A DNA stretch of 55,979 nucleotides from an uncultured Prevotellaceae bacterium (lineage in GTDB: Bacteria; Bacteroidota; Bacteroidia; Bacteroidales; Bacteroidaceae). Where the stretch lies: assembly GCA_902800185.1 (NCBI GenBank), contig CADCDK010000015.1, forward strand, positions 1-55,979, read 5' to 3'. The notes beneath the pieces are model-generated. The model saw only the letters and a list, made by a program, of their open reading frames with translations. It ran no database searches and was not told where the DNA came from. Position numbers and translations under genes: made by a program. This document shows, piece by piece, positions 1 through 8,294 of the stretch. Positions within the stretch are counted from its first letter, which is position 1. Each line of letters begins with the position of its first letter.

Positions 1-508
1 TTAATTTCTGCCTCTTGCCGATTTGCTATATTTTGCATAGAAATGTATCAATAATCCGTTTCATTAATATATCCCAGGTTTTAGCTATTATCACTAAAAT
101 CACTATTCTTGTTTAGAATTGTCAGATTTTGACTACAAAGATAATCATAATAATTGGAATACTGATATTTTACCAAGAGATTCTTCGCTTTTTAGCTACA
201 TTTTAACAGTTGAGAGCGATTTGCAGATGCAATTTGATGCAAATCGCTCCAACCACACTGCTTTGATTGCTTTAATAAGACTGTCCTTTCTTCTTCGTTA
301 TAGCCCCCAAGCCAAGTTTCTTTGTTCCGTCCCAATTGGTGAGCTGGTCTGCACAGCCATTGGAGCCACCAAGAGAAGTGTAGGTTTCTGCGCTACACGA
401 CATCTGGTCAACGAAAGAGAGGATGTTGGTAATAGTCGATGGCTCGTAGGTCACATCCCGTTCTGCAAATAGATATATAACAGCGGATGGGATGATTACG
501 TGATGTCT
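1..508. other. intergenic region without a convincing gene
   Basis: No frame here reads like a full protein. On the minus strand an open stretch runs from about 499 to 272, ending in a Cys/Gly-containing segment (NGCADQLTNWDG), but it has no ATG, no recognisable domain and no clear promoter; it may be noise or a decayed 3' end. At the left edge, minus strand 38-36 is an ATG followed by twelve codons (MQNIANRQEAEI) running off the window, which could be the start of a gene lying mostly outside. A strong hairpin at 209-253 is listed separately. Confidence 0.5.
209..253. repeat. perfect 12-bp inverted repeat (long hairpin)
   Basis: GAGCGATTTGCA at 214-225 is the exact reverse complement of TGCAAATCGCTC at 238-249, with a 12-nt loop. 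GTTG just outside pairs with CAAC on the other side across a single bulged base, giving about 16 bp. Neither strand has a U-run after it, so it is not a standard terminator. It could be the end of a small mobile element or an RNA structure. Confidence 0.6.
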
Positions 509-1264
509 TCACTTTCCTAAGAACTTGCTGTTCAGGTACTGATAGAAGGATTCGCGGTAGAGGTCTCCTATGGGGATGTAGTCTTGGTCGGGGGAACCCT
601 GGGTATTGATGGCGTTCAGGCTGCAGGGCTGCATGATGACTCGGTTCTTGTTGACCTCCAGAATCTTTTTCAGATGGATGATGTAAGAGCGGTGAATTCG
701 CATGAATGAAGCGGGAAGCCGCTCTTCCAGCTTCTTCATGGCGAGTAGGACAACGAGCGGTTTCTGGTCTTCCATGTATATTTTGATGTATTCGCTCATG
801 CCCTCGATATAGCGTATCTTATTGATGTCAACACGCACGACACGGTGTTCGGTCTTGAAGAACAGGGCCTCGTCATCGTCCACTTGTGAGATGGCGGCTG
901 TGTGTAGCAGGTCGTACTGTCGTTTCACCTTCTCGGAGGCACGTTGGAAATCTTCGAGACTAAACGGCTTCAGCAAATAGTCAACGGCATTGACTTTATA
1001 TCCGTCGATGGCATATTCCGAATAGGCGGTGGTGAAGACCACGATGGGGGGCGATTCCAATGAGCGCACGAAGTCGAGCCCGCTCAGGTCGGGCATGTTG
1101 ATGTCGATGAAGATGGCATCGATGCTCTCTGTCTTCATGAGCTCTTGTGCTTCCAAGGCACTTTGGCACATGCCTGTTAGTTCCAAGAAGGGAATCTTCT
1201 TGATGTATGCGCTCAGCTGCTGTAAGGCGAGCGGCTCGTCGTCAATGGCTAATGTTTTAATCAT
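509..1264 (-). CDS. LytTR-family response regulator
   Basis: Two-component response regulator of 251 residues. Residues 1-120 are a receiver domain: acidic pair in AIDDEP near residue 8, phospho-acceptor Asp54 in FIDINMPDLSG, and the conserved Lys in LLKPFS. About residues 145-245 form a LytTR DNA-binding domain (EGMSEYIKIY, SFMRIHRSYIIHL). I start it at ATG 1264 because this gives the usual first strand MIKTLAIDDEP; a longer in-frame extension upstream lies inside the kinase gene. It follows the kinase by 10 nt, so the two form one transcript. Many Bacteroidota carry such LytS/LytR-like pairs with unknown signals; the target genes cannot be read from the sequence. Confidence 0.93.
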   Translation of the reverse strand: MIKTLAIDDEPLALQQLSAYIKKIPFLELTGMCQSALEAQELMKTESIDAIFIDINMPDLSGLDFVRSLESPPIVVFTTAYSEYAIDGYKVNAVDYLLKPFSLEDFQRASEKVKRQYDLLHTAAISQVDDDEALFFKTEHRVVRVDINKIRYIEGMSEYIKIYMEDQKPLVVLLAMKKLEERLPASFMRIHRSYIIHLKKILEVNKNRVIMQPCSLNAINTQGSPDQDYIPIGDLYRESFYQYLNSKFLGK

Positions 1265-1274
1265 GTGGAGAGTG

Positions 1275-2417
1275 TTATATGGAATGAGGAGTGAGGGGCA
1301 CGCTGAGTATGACCTCGTAGTGTGTCTCCGTATTGTCAATCTGTAGTTGGTAGCTATCGTGGTAGATGAGATCAAGTCTTTTTCGCACGTTGACGAGTCC
1401 TACGCCTCCCTGCTCAGTCTTCGGAGTGTTGAAGTTCGTGTTTGTACAGCAGAAGTACAGTCCGTCCTTCACAGTCATCTTGATATTGATGTCAGAGTCC
1501 TGCTGATAGGAAACGCCATGCTTGAAGGCATTCTCAATGAATGTGATGAACAGCATGGGTGGCACCTCACTTGTCTGTGGAACATCCGTAATAGGGTCGG
1601 GGATGTTCACATTGATGTGAACCTTTTCCGTGTAACGCATGCGCATGAGCGCAACGTAGTTGTTGATGAAATCTATCTCCTTGGACAGGGGCACCATCGC
1701 CTGGTTGCTTTCATAAAGCAGGTAGCGCATCATCTTTGATAAGACAACAATGCTGTTTTGCGCTTTCTGCGGGTCGATGTCAACCAGCGCATGGATGTTG
1801 TTCAGCGTATTCATGAAGAAGTGCGGACTAATCTGGTACTTCAGATACTCCAACTGCTGTCTGAGGTTCTCCCGTTCCAGCTGTTTCAACTGCTCGTGCT
1901 CACTGTCGGACTTGAAGTAGATCTTGACACCGAGGTTCATACCCAAGAGCAGCACCAGCACAATGGTCTGTACAATGTCGTGCTCCCCGATGATTGTCGG
2001 CGGTTTGTGGTGACGGGGTGGTAACTCTCCCTTGAAGTCTGGCGGCAGGGGTGGACGCTCGCCTAACCGCATCTCATGCCTCGGTTCGCCTTCTCGCTCG
2101 GCAGGTCCCTGCTCGGGACGGTTCATGTACTGCACAACCATGAATGCTGCCACGGTGCAAAGCGTAGCGGCAACGTAGAGTACCTTCTTCCGTCTATAGA
2201 TGAGTAGCGGAGCCAATAGGAAATTGTGAATCAGGAAAGCAACAAGGAAGGGGGTGTAGATAACCCAAATGTGGAAGATCTCGTCCCACTCGAAGGTCTC
2301 CTGACTGTCGCTGGCGCTTGTACTGATATACAGGCTTAGGATAGGAGCAAGGAAAGTGATGCTCCACAGAATCAGGTGAACGAGATTCTCTTTCTTACTA
2401 TTGAGGTTTTTGTCCAT
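1275..2417 (-). CDS. LytS/YehU-type sensor histidine kinase
   Basis: Membrane sensor kinase of 380 residues. Four hydrophobic segments are visible (about 13-31, 51-74, 79-98 and 148-168). The loop at 99-147 is rich in Pro, Glu and His and should face the periplasm, making it the likely sensing segment. A short coiled coil (170-192) leads to a His_kinase domain with phospho-acceptor His199 in YQISPHFFMNTLNNIH. The ATP-binding part shows an N-box (FITFIENAFKHGV) and a G-box (GGVGLVNVRKRL). Partner of the response regulator 10 nt downstream. The promoter at 2497-2527 matches the Bacteroidota consensus perfectly. Ligand unknown. Confidence 0.92.
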   Translation of the reverse strand: MDKNLNSKKENLVHLILWSITFLAPILSLYISTSASDSQETFEWDEIFHIWVIYTPFLVAFLIHNFLLAPLLIYRRKKVLYVAATLCTVAAFMVVQYMNRPEQGPAEREGEPRHEMRLGERPPLPPDFKGELPPRHHKPPTIIGEHDIVQTIVLVLLLGMNLGVKIYFKSDSEHEQLKQLERENLRQQLEYLKYQISPHFFMNTLNNIHALVDIDPQKAQNSIVVLSKMMRYLLYESNQAMVPLSKEIDFINNYVALMRMRYTEKVHINVNIPDPITDVPQTSEVPPMLFITFIENAFKHGVSYQQDSDINIKMTVKDGLYFCCTNTNFNTPKTEQGGVGLVNVRKRLDLIYHDSYQLQIDNTETHYEVILSVPLTPHSI

Positions 2418-2496
2418 AGGATATTGTTAAAACGGAAAACGTTGCGGGTTATTGTTTCTGGGGACGGAGTTTGTTTGCTTTCTCCATCAGCAAGTG

Positions 2497-2527
2497 CAAA
2501 GATAGCGCAGGATGGAGGAATTTCCAA
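2497..2527 (-). promoter_or_regulatory. promoter of the LytS/LytTR pair
   Basis: On the minus strand TTG (2527-2525), exactly 20 nt, then TATCTTTG (2504-2497), the Bacteroidota sigma-ABfr pattern. Predicted start near 2490, giving a leader of about 70 nt. Confidence 0.75.
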
Positions 2528-2626
2528 AAACAATCAGTCAATAGACGCTTTTTGTCAGTGAATCCCGTGTTTGCGAACTCGCCATCAGGCATCTGGGACA
2601 AAAAGTGATGTTTTTGCGATGAAGAG

Positions 2627-2657
2627 TTGGTCAGTTCAGAAAATCTTCATACCTTTG
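2627..2657 (+). promoter_or_regulatory. promoter of the C10 protease gene
   Basis: TTG at 2627-2629, 20 nt, TACCTTTG at 2650-2657. The start codon lies 52 nt further on. Confidence 0.75.
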
Positions 2658-2709
2658 TAGGGTTTAAGGCATATATTATTACTCAAGAACAACCAATAAT
2701 TCAAACGAT

Positions 2710-5604
2710 ATGACAAAGAAGTTTACACTCTCTTTATTGGCATTGTGTGCGGTACTCGCGGCATTTGCCAATCCTATTACCCGCTCGGAGGCACGCCTCG
2801 TGGCTCAGGAGTTGGTGAAGATTGACGACGCTACGTCCGACACCGACGAGCTGGCACCTTACTACATCTTCTCTCGGGGAGCAGGAAAGGGCTTTGTGAT
2901 TGTCAGCGGTGACGATGCCGTGGCCCCCATCATCGGTTATACCGACGCTGGTGACTTCGATGAGAACAACGTGCCTGCTCCGCTCCAGGAGATGCTCAAC
3001 GCATGGTCAGAGAAGATTGAGAAGCTGCAGCAGAGCAACCGTCCGCAGGGCGTGCGCAGGGGAGCACGTGCCCGACTGAATACTGCCCGCATGGGTGTTG
3101 AGGGTTTCAAGGCCAAATGGGAGGACATTCCCTATATGCTGACAACCCACTGGCATCAGAGTGCACCTTACAATAATCTTTGTCCCGAAAAGGACGGCAA
3201 CCGTGCCGTCACGGGATGCGTGGCAACGGCAGCCTCACAGATTGTCTATTATTTCCGTAAAGACAACCCCGATACACTTATCTACGATACGCCGACCTAC
3301 ACGCAGAACTGGGGTGAGGACTATGGCAACTATCCTGTCACCACGTCGTTACCTGCCGGCACGCCTGTAGAATACAGCCTGATGCGTACAAGTGGCAGGG
3401 GAACCGCTGCGCAGGATAATGCCGTGGCCGTGCTGATGTTTGCCGTGGGTACCAGTTCATACCTGAACTATGGTCCTTCGACTGCCGGTCAACCCGACGA
3501 GGCGGGCAATGCACTGAGCAGCCAGTTCTGGCTCAACAATGAATATGTGGGTAAGTGGAACTACTCCCAGCAGGGATGGGAGACCATTATCTATGCCAGC
3601 TTGAGGAAAGGTAGTCCCATGCTCTATGGTGGTACCCATCCTACAAGTGGAGGACATGCCGTCGTACTCGACGGCTATCAGGCTTCTACAGGTCTTTTCC
3701 ATTTCAACTTCGGTTGGGGAGGATCTGGTGACGGATGGTACACTGTTGATGACGAGACGGGCATGAACGGCTTTAAGTCCGACCAGCGCGGCTGTCTAAA
3801 CTTCCGTCCGCGCAAACAGAACCTCTCGGCCGACTTGGAGGACCATGTGCTCTACCGCGGAATGGACAACAAGGTTAGGGTGACTGTATCGAACAACGGA
3901 ACGCTGGACTATTCGGGGATTAGCATCTATTTCAACACGAAGGATCAGATGCCGGCTACAGCCAAGGGAACTGATAATACCAGCATTCAGTCTGGTAAGA
4001 AGGCAACAATGGAATTTACCTACATGCCTACCAGTGAAGGAAATCTTTATGTCTTCGTGACCGATGCCAGCAAGAACGTCATTGCCACACATACGTTCAC
4101 TGTAGAGACTCCCGTTGCCGACCTCACTGTAGAGCAATTGAATGTTGTCGATCCCGTTGCCGTAGAGGAGTTGGACGGTATGAACTTTGCACGTGTCAAC
4201 AACACCACCATTGAGATTTCCGCACGCGTGAGCAACTCTGAGGAAGCCACACTCTGTCAGCCCCGACTGTCGGGATTAGTCTATATCTATGACCCAAATA
4301 ACAAAACTTGGACAAGAAAGAGTTCCGTCATCCATTCAAACACGTTCTTTGAACAAGGGGAGACCAATGATGTCATCCTGACAATCAAGGGACTGGATAC
4401 GAATTGTTATTATAAGGTGGAGCTTGAAAAGAGCGTGCGTATCGGCAACGTACGTACGAATCCGCTGACCTTTGCGGGTGACAGCGTTGTCTATTTCACG
4501 ACACGCCAGCCCGATTTCAGTGTGGTTGTCAATGGCCGTAACGCAGTGGCTACGGGTAAGTGGAACAAGATGCTCTTTGAAGCGAACATGGGCGACAGCA
4601 CCGTCTGCGTCTATGACATGACAGCCGTTGAGGATATTGTAGCTCAGCCTGTGGCAGCCAATCCCAATGCTCTCTTCCTCGCATCGTACCCCGTCGAAGG
4701 CAGTAAAAACGTCATCGTAAACGGTGTTTGTGACAGTCTGGTCATCCATACCACGTCCGAGTTCAAGCCTGCCGAGCAATTCACCGCTCGCAAGGCCGTC
4801 CTTGTGCTCGACCGCGCAAAAGTGGGCCAGTGGGGGGATGTGCTCGTTCCGTTTGAAGCTCCTGTGCCCTATGGCGTGCAGGTGAACAAGGTGGTTGGCG
4901 TGCAGGGAGTAGCCGCCACGTTGGAGGCTGTAGAGGAAACCATAGAAGCCTTCACCCCTGTGCTCTACCTTATCGACTATGCTCAGCGTGCCCAGTTCGT
5001 GGCCGAGAATGTTACCATTTCAACCGATACGGTGGCAACGGTTTACGACGACCTGTTGATGGGTTCCACCGTAGCATGGGAGTTAACCGATGTACGCTAT
5101 TGCAGGCTGGGAGTTGACGCCAACAACCGTCCGCAGTATATGATAGGACTGGCAGGCATGCCTTTGGAACCGTTTACGGTAGCCTTGCTCAAGAATACAA
5201 CGACGGGCTATCGTGCTTACACGGGTACGATAGATGTTTATTACCGTCAGTTGGCGGACTCCATCAATAACGCCTATACGCTGTTGGCAGAACGCAGTGC
5301 CTATGCGTCGGAGACACAGCGGAGCACCCTGCTCGCTTCCCTGAAGACGGCTGAAGACTTCTTCACCTATCGTCAGGGTACTACCATTCAGGAGGTGCGT
5401 GATGCCATTGCTCAATTAGGCGGTGACATGAACGAGTTCGCACGCACCGCTACTGGCATAGAGAACATCTCAACGCTGACTGTCGAGAGCAAACAGGCTC
5501 CTGTGGAATACTACAGCCTCTCGGGCATGCGCATCAGCCGTCCCTCGAAGGGCATCGTCATCATCCGTCAGGGGAACAACGTGCGTAAAGTTGTTATTCA
5601 ATGA
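2710..5604 (+). CDS. secreted C10 (streptopain-like) cysteine protease with type IX tail
   Basis: A 964-residue exported protease. Residues 1-20 are a signal peptide, followed by a pro-region to about 110 (SpeB/interpain-type prodomain). The papain-like C10 domain covers about 125-360: catalytic Cys170 in TGCVATAASQIVYYF and catalytic His316 in GGHAVVLDGYQ, followed by the Trp-rich FNFGWGGSGDGWY. Residues 375-930 look like beta-sandwich repeats (CARDB/Ig-like), many more than in streptopain itself (about 400 residues). The C-terminus (YYSLSGMRISRPSKGIVII) resembles the last strands of a type IX sorting domain and matches the tail of the GH105 enzyme in this window. Likely cell-surface or secreted protein degradation via the PorKLMN system. 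Single gene with its own promoter and terminator. Confidence 0.93.
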   Translation: MTKKFTLSLLALCAVLAAFANPITRSEARLVAQELVKIDDATSDTDELAPYYIFSRGAGKGFVIVSGDDAVAPIIGYTDAGDFDENNVPAPLQEMLNAWSEKIEKLQQSNRPQGVRRGARARLNTARMGVEGFKAKWEDIPYMLTTHWHQSAPYNNLCPEKDGNRAVTGCVATAASQIVYYFRKDNPDTLIYDTPTYTQNWGEDYGNYPVTTSLPAGTPVEYSLMRTSGRGTAAQDNAVAVLMFAVGTSSYLNYGPSTAGQPDEAGNALSSQFWLNNEYVGKWNYSQQGWETIIYASLRKGSPMLYGGTHPTSGGHAVVLDGYQASTGLFHFNFGWGGSGDGWYTVDDETGMNGFKSDQRGCLNFRPRKQNLSADLEDHVLYRGMDNKVRVTVSNNGTLDYSGISIYFNTKDQMPATAKGTDNTSIQSGKKATMEFTYMPTSEGNLYVFVTDASKNVIATHTFTVETPVADLTVEQLNVVDPVAVEELDGMNFARVNNTTIEISARVSNSEEATLCQPRLSGLVYIYDPNNKTWTRKSSVIHSNTFFEQGETNDVILTIKGLDTNCYYKVELEKSVRIGNVRTNPLTFAGDSVVYFTTRQPDFSVVVNGRNAVATGKWNKMLFEANMGDSTVCVYDMTAVEDIVAQPVAANPNALFLASYPVEGSKNVIVNGVCDSLVIHTTSEFKPAEQFTARKAVLVLDRAKVGQWGDVLVPFEAPVPYGVQVNKVVGVQGVAATLEAVEETIEAFTPVLYLIDYAQRAQFVAENVTISTDTVATVYDDLLMGSTVAWELTDVRYCRLGVDANNRPQYMIGLAGMPLEPFTVALLKNTTTGYRAYTGTIDVYYRQLADSINNAYTLLAERSAYASETQRSTLLASLKTAEDFFTYRQGTTIQEVRDAIAQLGGDMNEFARTATGIENISTLTVESKQAPVEYYSLSGMRISRPSKGIVIIRQGNNVRKVVIQ

Positions 5605-5631
5605 GGCAGTAGGAATAGGACTCAGTAAACA

Positions 5632-5686
5632 ACAAAAAGAATCCCGAAAAGGTGACCATCTGTCGCATCTTCGGGATTCTTTTTTT
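5632..5686. terminator. bidirectional terminator between the C10 protease and tRNA-Val
   Basis: AGAATCCCGAA (5638-5648) pairs with TTCGGGATTCT (5670-5680). On the plus strand it is followed by a T-run (5681-5686); on the minus strand by TTTTTGTTG. It can stop both the protease transcript and the convergent tRNA-Val(GAC) transcript. Confidence 0.85.
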
Positions 5687-5687
5687 G

Positions 5688-5761
5688 TGTCGACACTTGG
5701 ATTCGAACCAAGGACCCCCACCATGTCAAGGTGATACTCTAACCAGCTGAGCTATGCCGAC
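5688..5761 (-). tRNA. tRNA-Val (anticodon GAC)
   Basis: A 74-nt cloverleaf: acceptor GTCGGCA/TGTCGAC, D arm GCTC...GAGT, anticodon stem TCACC/GGTGG with loop TTGACAT (anticodon GAC, reads GUC), T arm CTTGG-TTCGAAT-CCAAG, discriminator A. CCA is not encoded. A consensus promoter lies just upstream and a terminator just downstream. Confidence 0.95.
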
Positions 5762-5792
5762 TCTGTGTTTTGTCTTTCTTTCAAAACGGTTG

Positions 5793-5823
5793 CAAAGGTA
5801 GCGATAAAGATTGAAACTGCCAA
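5793..5823 (-). promoter_or_regulatory. promoter of tRNA-Val(GAC)
   Basis: Minus strand TTG (5823-5821), 20 nt, TACCTTTG (5800-5793), followed by CAACCG. Confidence 0.8.
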
Positions 5824-5853
5824 GTTTTACCTTGGAATTAAGTATTTATTAAC

Positions 5854-5905
5854 AATAAGCCCTCTTGCTTCTCAAAAAGTCTTTGAGCAAACAAGAGGGT
5901 TTATT
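5854..5905. terminator. terminator of the beta-helix protein gene
   Basis: A 14-bp stem (AATAAGCCCTCTTG at 5854-5867 with CAAGAGGGTTTATT at 5892-5905, one G-U pair) lies 30 nt past the minus-strand stop codon. The AT-rich outer stem provides the U-rich 3' side. Confidence 0.7.
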
Positions 5906-5934
5906 GATAACCGATTTGCAGTCAAAACGTGGCT

Positions 5935-8175
5935 TTACTTTGCCGTGAAGCTCGTTACGCTGTTTGTACCTGTTGCCGTGCTGCCAAGGTAAAGTCCATG
6001 GAATGCAGTCTTGGCATTGGTAGGTGCAGTTGTACTATATTTAATATAATAGGTACTGTTCTTGACCATGCCCGTAGCTGTCAGGAGCGAGAGCGAGCTG
6101 GAGATGCTTGCCGGGAAGCTATAGGTCACGAGGTTGTTACCACTGGCATCAGAGAGCGTGTAGTAGCGATTCGCCGTATAGCTGATGGTACTGGTCAGGA
6201 AGGCATAGCCCTGTTGAGCGTTGCTGATGGTGCTACTGGAAGAGCCTCCACCTTGTGCGCCGCCAGCCGAGATACCGATTCCCGTACCCGTGATGCGGAT
6301 ATAGGAGTTATTGTCGCAATCAAAGCCCTCTTCGGGTGCTCCCCTTGTGGTATAGGCAAAGGCCACTCCATTGCCAATTGTGATGGCGCCTGCGGTGCCG
6401 GCATTGCTGTCAACGGCATCGTTGCCGTTGGAGTAGCACACGGTCACTCCGCCGTTGAAGAATATCTTTCCGCTGGAGTTCATGCAGTCATCGTAGCAGG
6501 CAAGATAATGTTTGCCGCCTTGAATGTCAATGCTGGTCTTCGACTCCAGTCCTTCAGCACCATCGGTCTTCGTGGTGATGGTGGTCTCGCCACCGTAGAT
6601 GACAACGGTGCCCTGTACTTTGATAGCTTTAGCAGAGGATCCACTGCTCTCCTGTCCAGGACCGCCGGGGCCTCCACCACCAGGACCTCCACCGCCAGGG
6701 CCTCCGCCAGGACCACGGAAGCGGATACCTGCTATCGTGTCAGCAAGTTCCTCCAAAGGAGGAGGAGGTAGGGGCATATCTTCAAATTCAGGCATCTCAT
6801 CAAAGTCTGCTGGGGCCTCACGCGACCACCAACCGCCACCGCCGCCAGTAGAACCGCCGAGCGAGCTACCCGTGGTGTTCACCGTGAGCGTCGGGCCTGT
6901 TCCGTCGGTGAGTCCCTGTGTATAGGAACCCGAGCTCTTGATGCCTTTGCCGCCAGTTCCCGACATATTGATGGTGATGGTTCCCGCATTGAGCGAGATA
7001 TTGGTATCGGCCTTCATGCCCTTAGCTGTATAGGAGTCGTTGGTACCTGTCTGCCCTGCTCCACTATTGGTGATGTTGATGGTTCCACCGTTGGTGATGA
7101 TTTTGTCGGCTGAGATACCACGTGAGGCGGTACCTGTTGCGGTAATGTTCAGCTCACCGTCGTCCATGACGAAATTCAGAGCCCTTACAGCCGTACCATA
7201 GGAGACATCATCGGTTTCAACAGCCAATGCACCCGTCACCTTCAATGTGGCAACCGTGCCCGCCATGTTGATGAGCGTGTCAGCCTTGAGTGCCTTGGCA
7301 GCCGTTGCCGTAGCGGTCACGTTCAGCGTACCTCCCTTGAGCAGCATTTGTCCGTTCTGCTCGTCGGTCTCATCATCACTGGCAGAAACTTGAATCCCGT
7401 CATCACCAACACCAGTGATGGTTACAGTACCACCCTTCATATCAAAGTATTGGTTCACATTGAAGCCATCGCCTACGGCACCAAGCACCTTGATGGTACC
7501 GACAGACTTCTTTAGCTCCACATACTCCTTGCCCCAGAAAGCATGGGCGGTCTTACCCGTGATGTTGAGTGTTCCACCACCCTTGAACTCGGTATGTCCT
7601 TTCACAGCAAAGCAGGCCTTCTGTGTACCACCCGCTCCATCGGTGAGGGTGTTGGTGGTTCCGTCTGCTAATTCTACGGAAATTCGCTTGCCGTTGCGAA
7701 TGTTCACGGCAGCACTGTCGGGGTTGGTCAGTGTTAGACCATTCAGCACGATACTTGCTTTCAGCGAACCGTCCATATAGAACGAGCCGTTGGAGGATGT
7801 TCCGCCGAGTATGTAGGTCAGTTCATAGGGAAGGTCTGCCCCCTGTACAATAGAGACGTGAGCACCATTGGCTTGAACCGTAAGATAGCGGGCCACATTG
7901 CCTGCCACCGTTACCTGCGCCGATGTTCCATTGTAGTTGACGCTGATGGTGTTGTCGTCCACTACGTCGTCAGTAACCTCCATGCTCACCCCTTCGTCCA
8001 AGGTGAAAGTACGTCCAAGAATGGTGACCGACGTACCGTCGTTATAGACCATATCTCCTGCCTGGTCAGCAGAGAAGACATAAGTCACCTCACCCATTTT
8101 CACGTTCATGGTCTGTGCCTTGGCCATGGTCAGGACAGCAATCAGACTCACAAGTAAAACCGAAAATCTCTTCAT
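5935..8175 (-). CDS. exported Cthe_2159-type beta-helix (carbohydrate-binding) protein
   Basis: A 746-residue exported protein. Signal peptide 1-20 ends in AKAQ. From about 115 onward it is built from short repeats of the form GGTxxI/GDGxxx (GGGTLNITG, GGTVTITGVGDDGIQ, GGTLNVTATATAAKALKAD), typical of a right-handed beta-helix of the Cthe_2159 family, whose founder binds acidic polysaccharide. Residues about 450-510 form an odd insert: an acidic and proline-rich stretch (FDEMPEFEDMPLPPPPLEEL) followed by a run of Gly-Pro repeats. No C-terminal type IX tail is seen. It lies 119 nt downstream of the DUF2490 gene, with a hairpin and a possible promoter of its own between them. It likely sits at the cell surface; its polymer is unknown. 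Confidence 0.8.
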   Translation of the reverse strand: MKRFSVLLVSLIAVLTMAKAQTMNVKMGEVTYVFSADQAGDMVYNDGTSVTILGRTFTLDEGVSMEVTDDVVDDNTISVNYNGTSAQVTVAGNVARYLTVQANGAHVSIVQGADLPYELTYILGGTSSNGSFYMDGSLKASIVLNGLTLTNPDSAAVNIRNGKRISVELADGTTNTLTDGAGGTQKACFAVKGHTEFKGGGTLNITGKTAHAFWGKEYVELKKSVGTIKVLGAVGDGFNVNQYFDMKGGTVTITGVGDDGIQVSASDDETDEQNGQMLLKGGTLNVTATATAAKALKADTLINMAGTVATLKVTGALAVETDDVSYGTAVRALNFVMDDGELNITATGTASRGISADKIITNGGTINITNSGAGQTGTNDSYTAKGMKADTNISLNAGTITINMSGTGGKGIKSSGSYTQGLTDGTGPTLTVNTTGSSLGGSTGGGGGWWSREAPADFDEMPEFEDMPLPPPPLEELADTIAGIRFRGPGGGPGGGGPGGGGPGGPGQESSGSSAKAIKVQGTVVIYGGETTITTKTDGAEGLESKTSIDIQGGKHYLACYDDCMNSSGKIFFNGGVTVCYSNGNDAVDSNAGTAGAITIGNGVAFAYTTRGAPEEGFDCDNNSYIRITGTGIGISAGGAQGGGSSSSTISNAQQGYAFLTSTISYTANRYYTLSDASGNNLVTYSFPASISSSLSLLTATGMVKNSTYYIKYSTTAPTNAKTAFHGLYLGSTATGTNSVTSFTAK

Positions 8176-8204
8176 GATTATTTCCTTTCTGGTAATTTTT
8201 GCTG

Positions 8205-8212
8205 CAAAGGTA
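8205..8212 (-). promoter_or_regulatory. possible -7 box of the beta-helix gene
   Basis: Minus strand TACCTTTG (8212-8205), 29 nt before the ATG. The -33 position reads TTC rather than TTG, so the match is partial. Confidence 0.45.
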
Positions 8213-8216
8213 TATC

Positions 8217-8259
8217 AAACAACCTGTCTGCCGAACTTTTTTCAGCAAACAGGTTGTTT
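8217..8259. repeat. hairpin between the DUF2490 and beta-helix genes
   Basis: AAACAACCTGT (8217-8227) pairs exactly with ACAGGTTGTTT (8249-8259). It overlaps the place where the -33 element of the beta-helix promoter would fall. Read along the minus-strand operon it is not followed by a T-run, so it may be an attenuator or a regulator site rather than a full terminator. Confidence 0.55.
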
Positions 8260-8294
8260 TTATCTGCAAAAAAGAACGTACAAGATGACATTCT

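Noticed and set aside
119-472. Plus-strand open frame of 117 codons near the left edge
   Set aside because: No ATG start, no signal peptide or domain, and it runs across the strong hairpin; composition does not look protein-like.
5929-6771. 280-codon plus-strand frame opposite the beta-helix gene
   Set aside because: The minus strand has a signal peptide and clear repeat pattern; the plus frame is low-complexity Ala/Gly/Arg without a domain.
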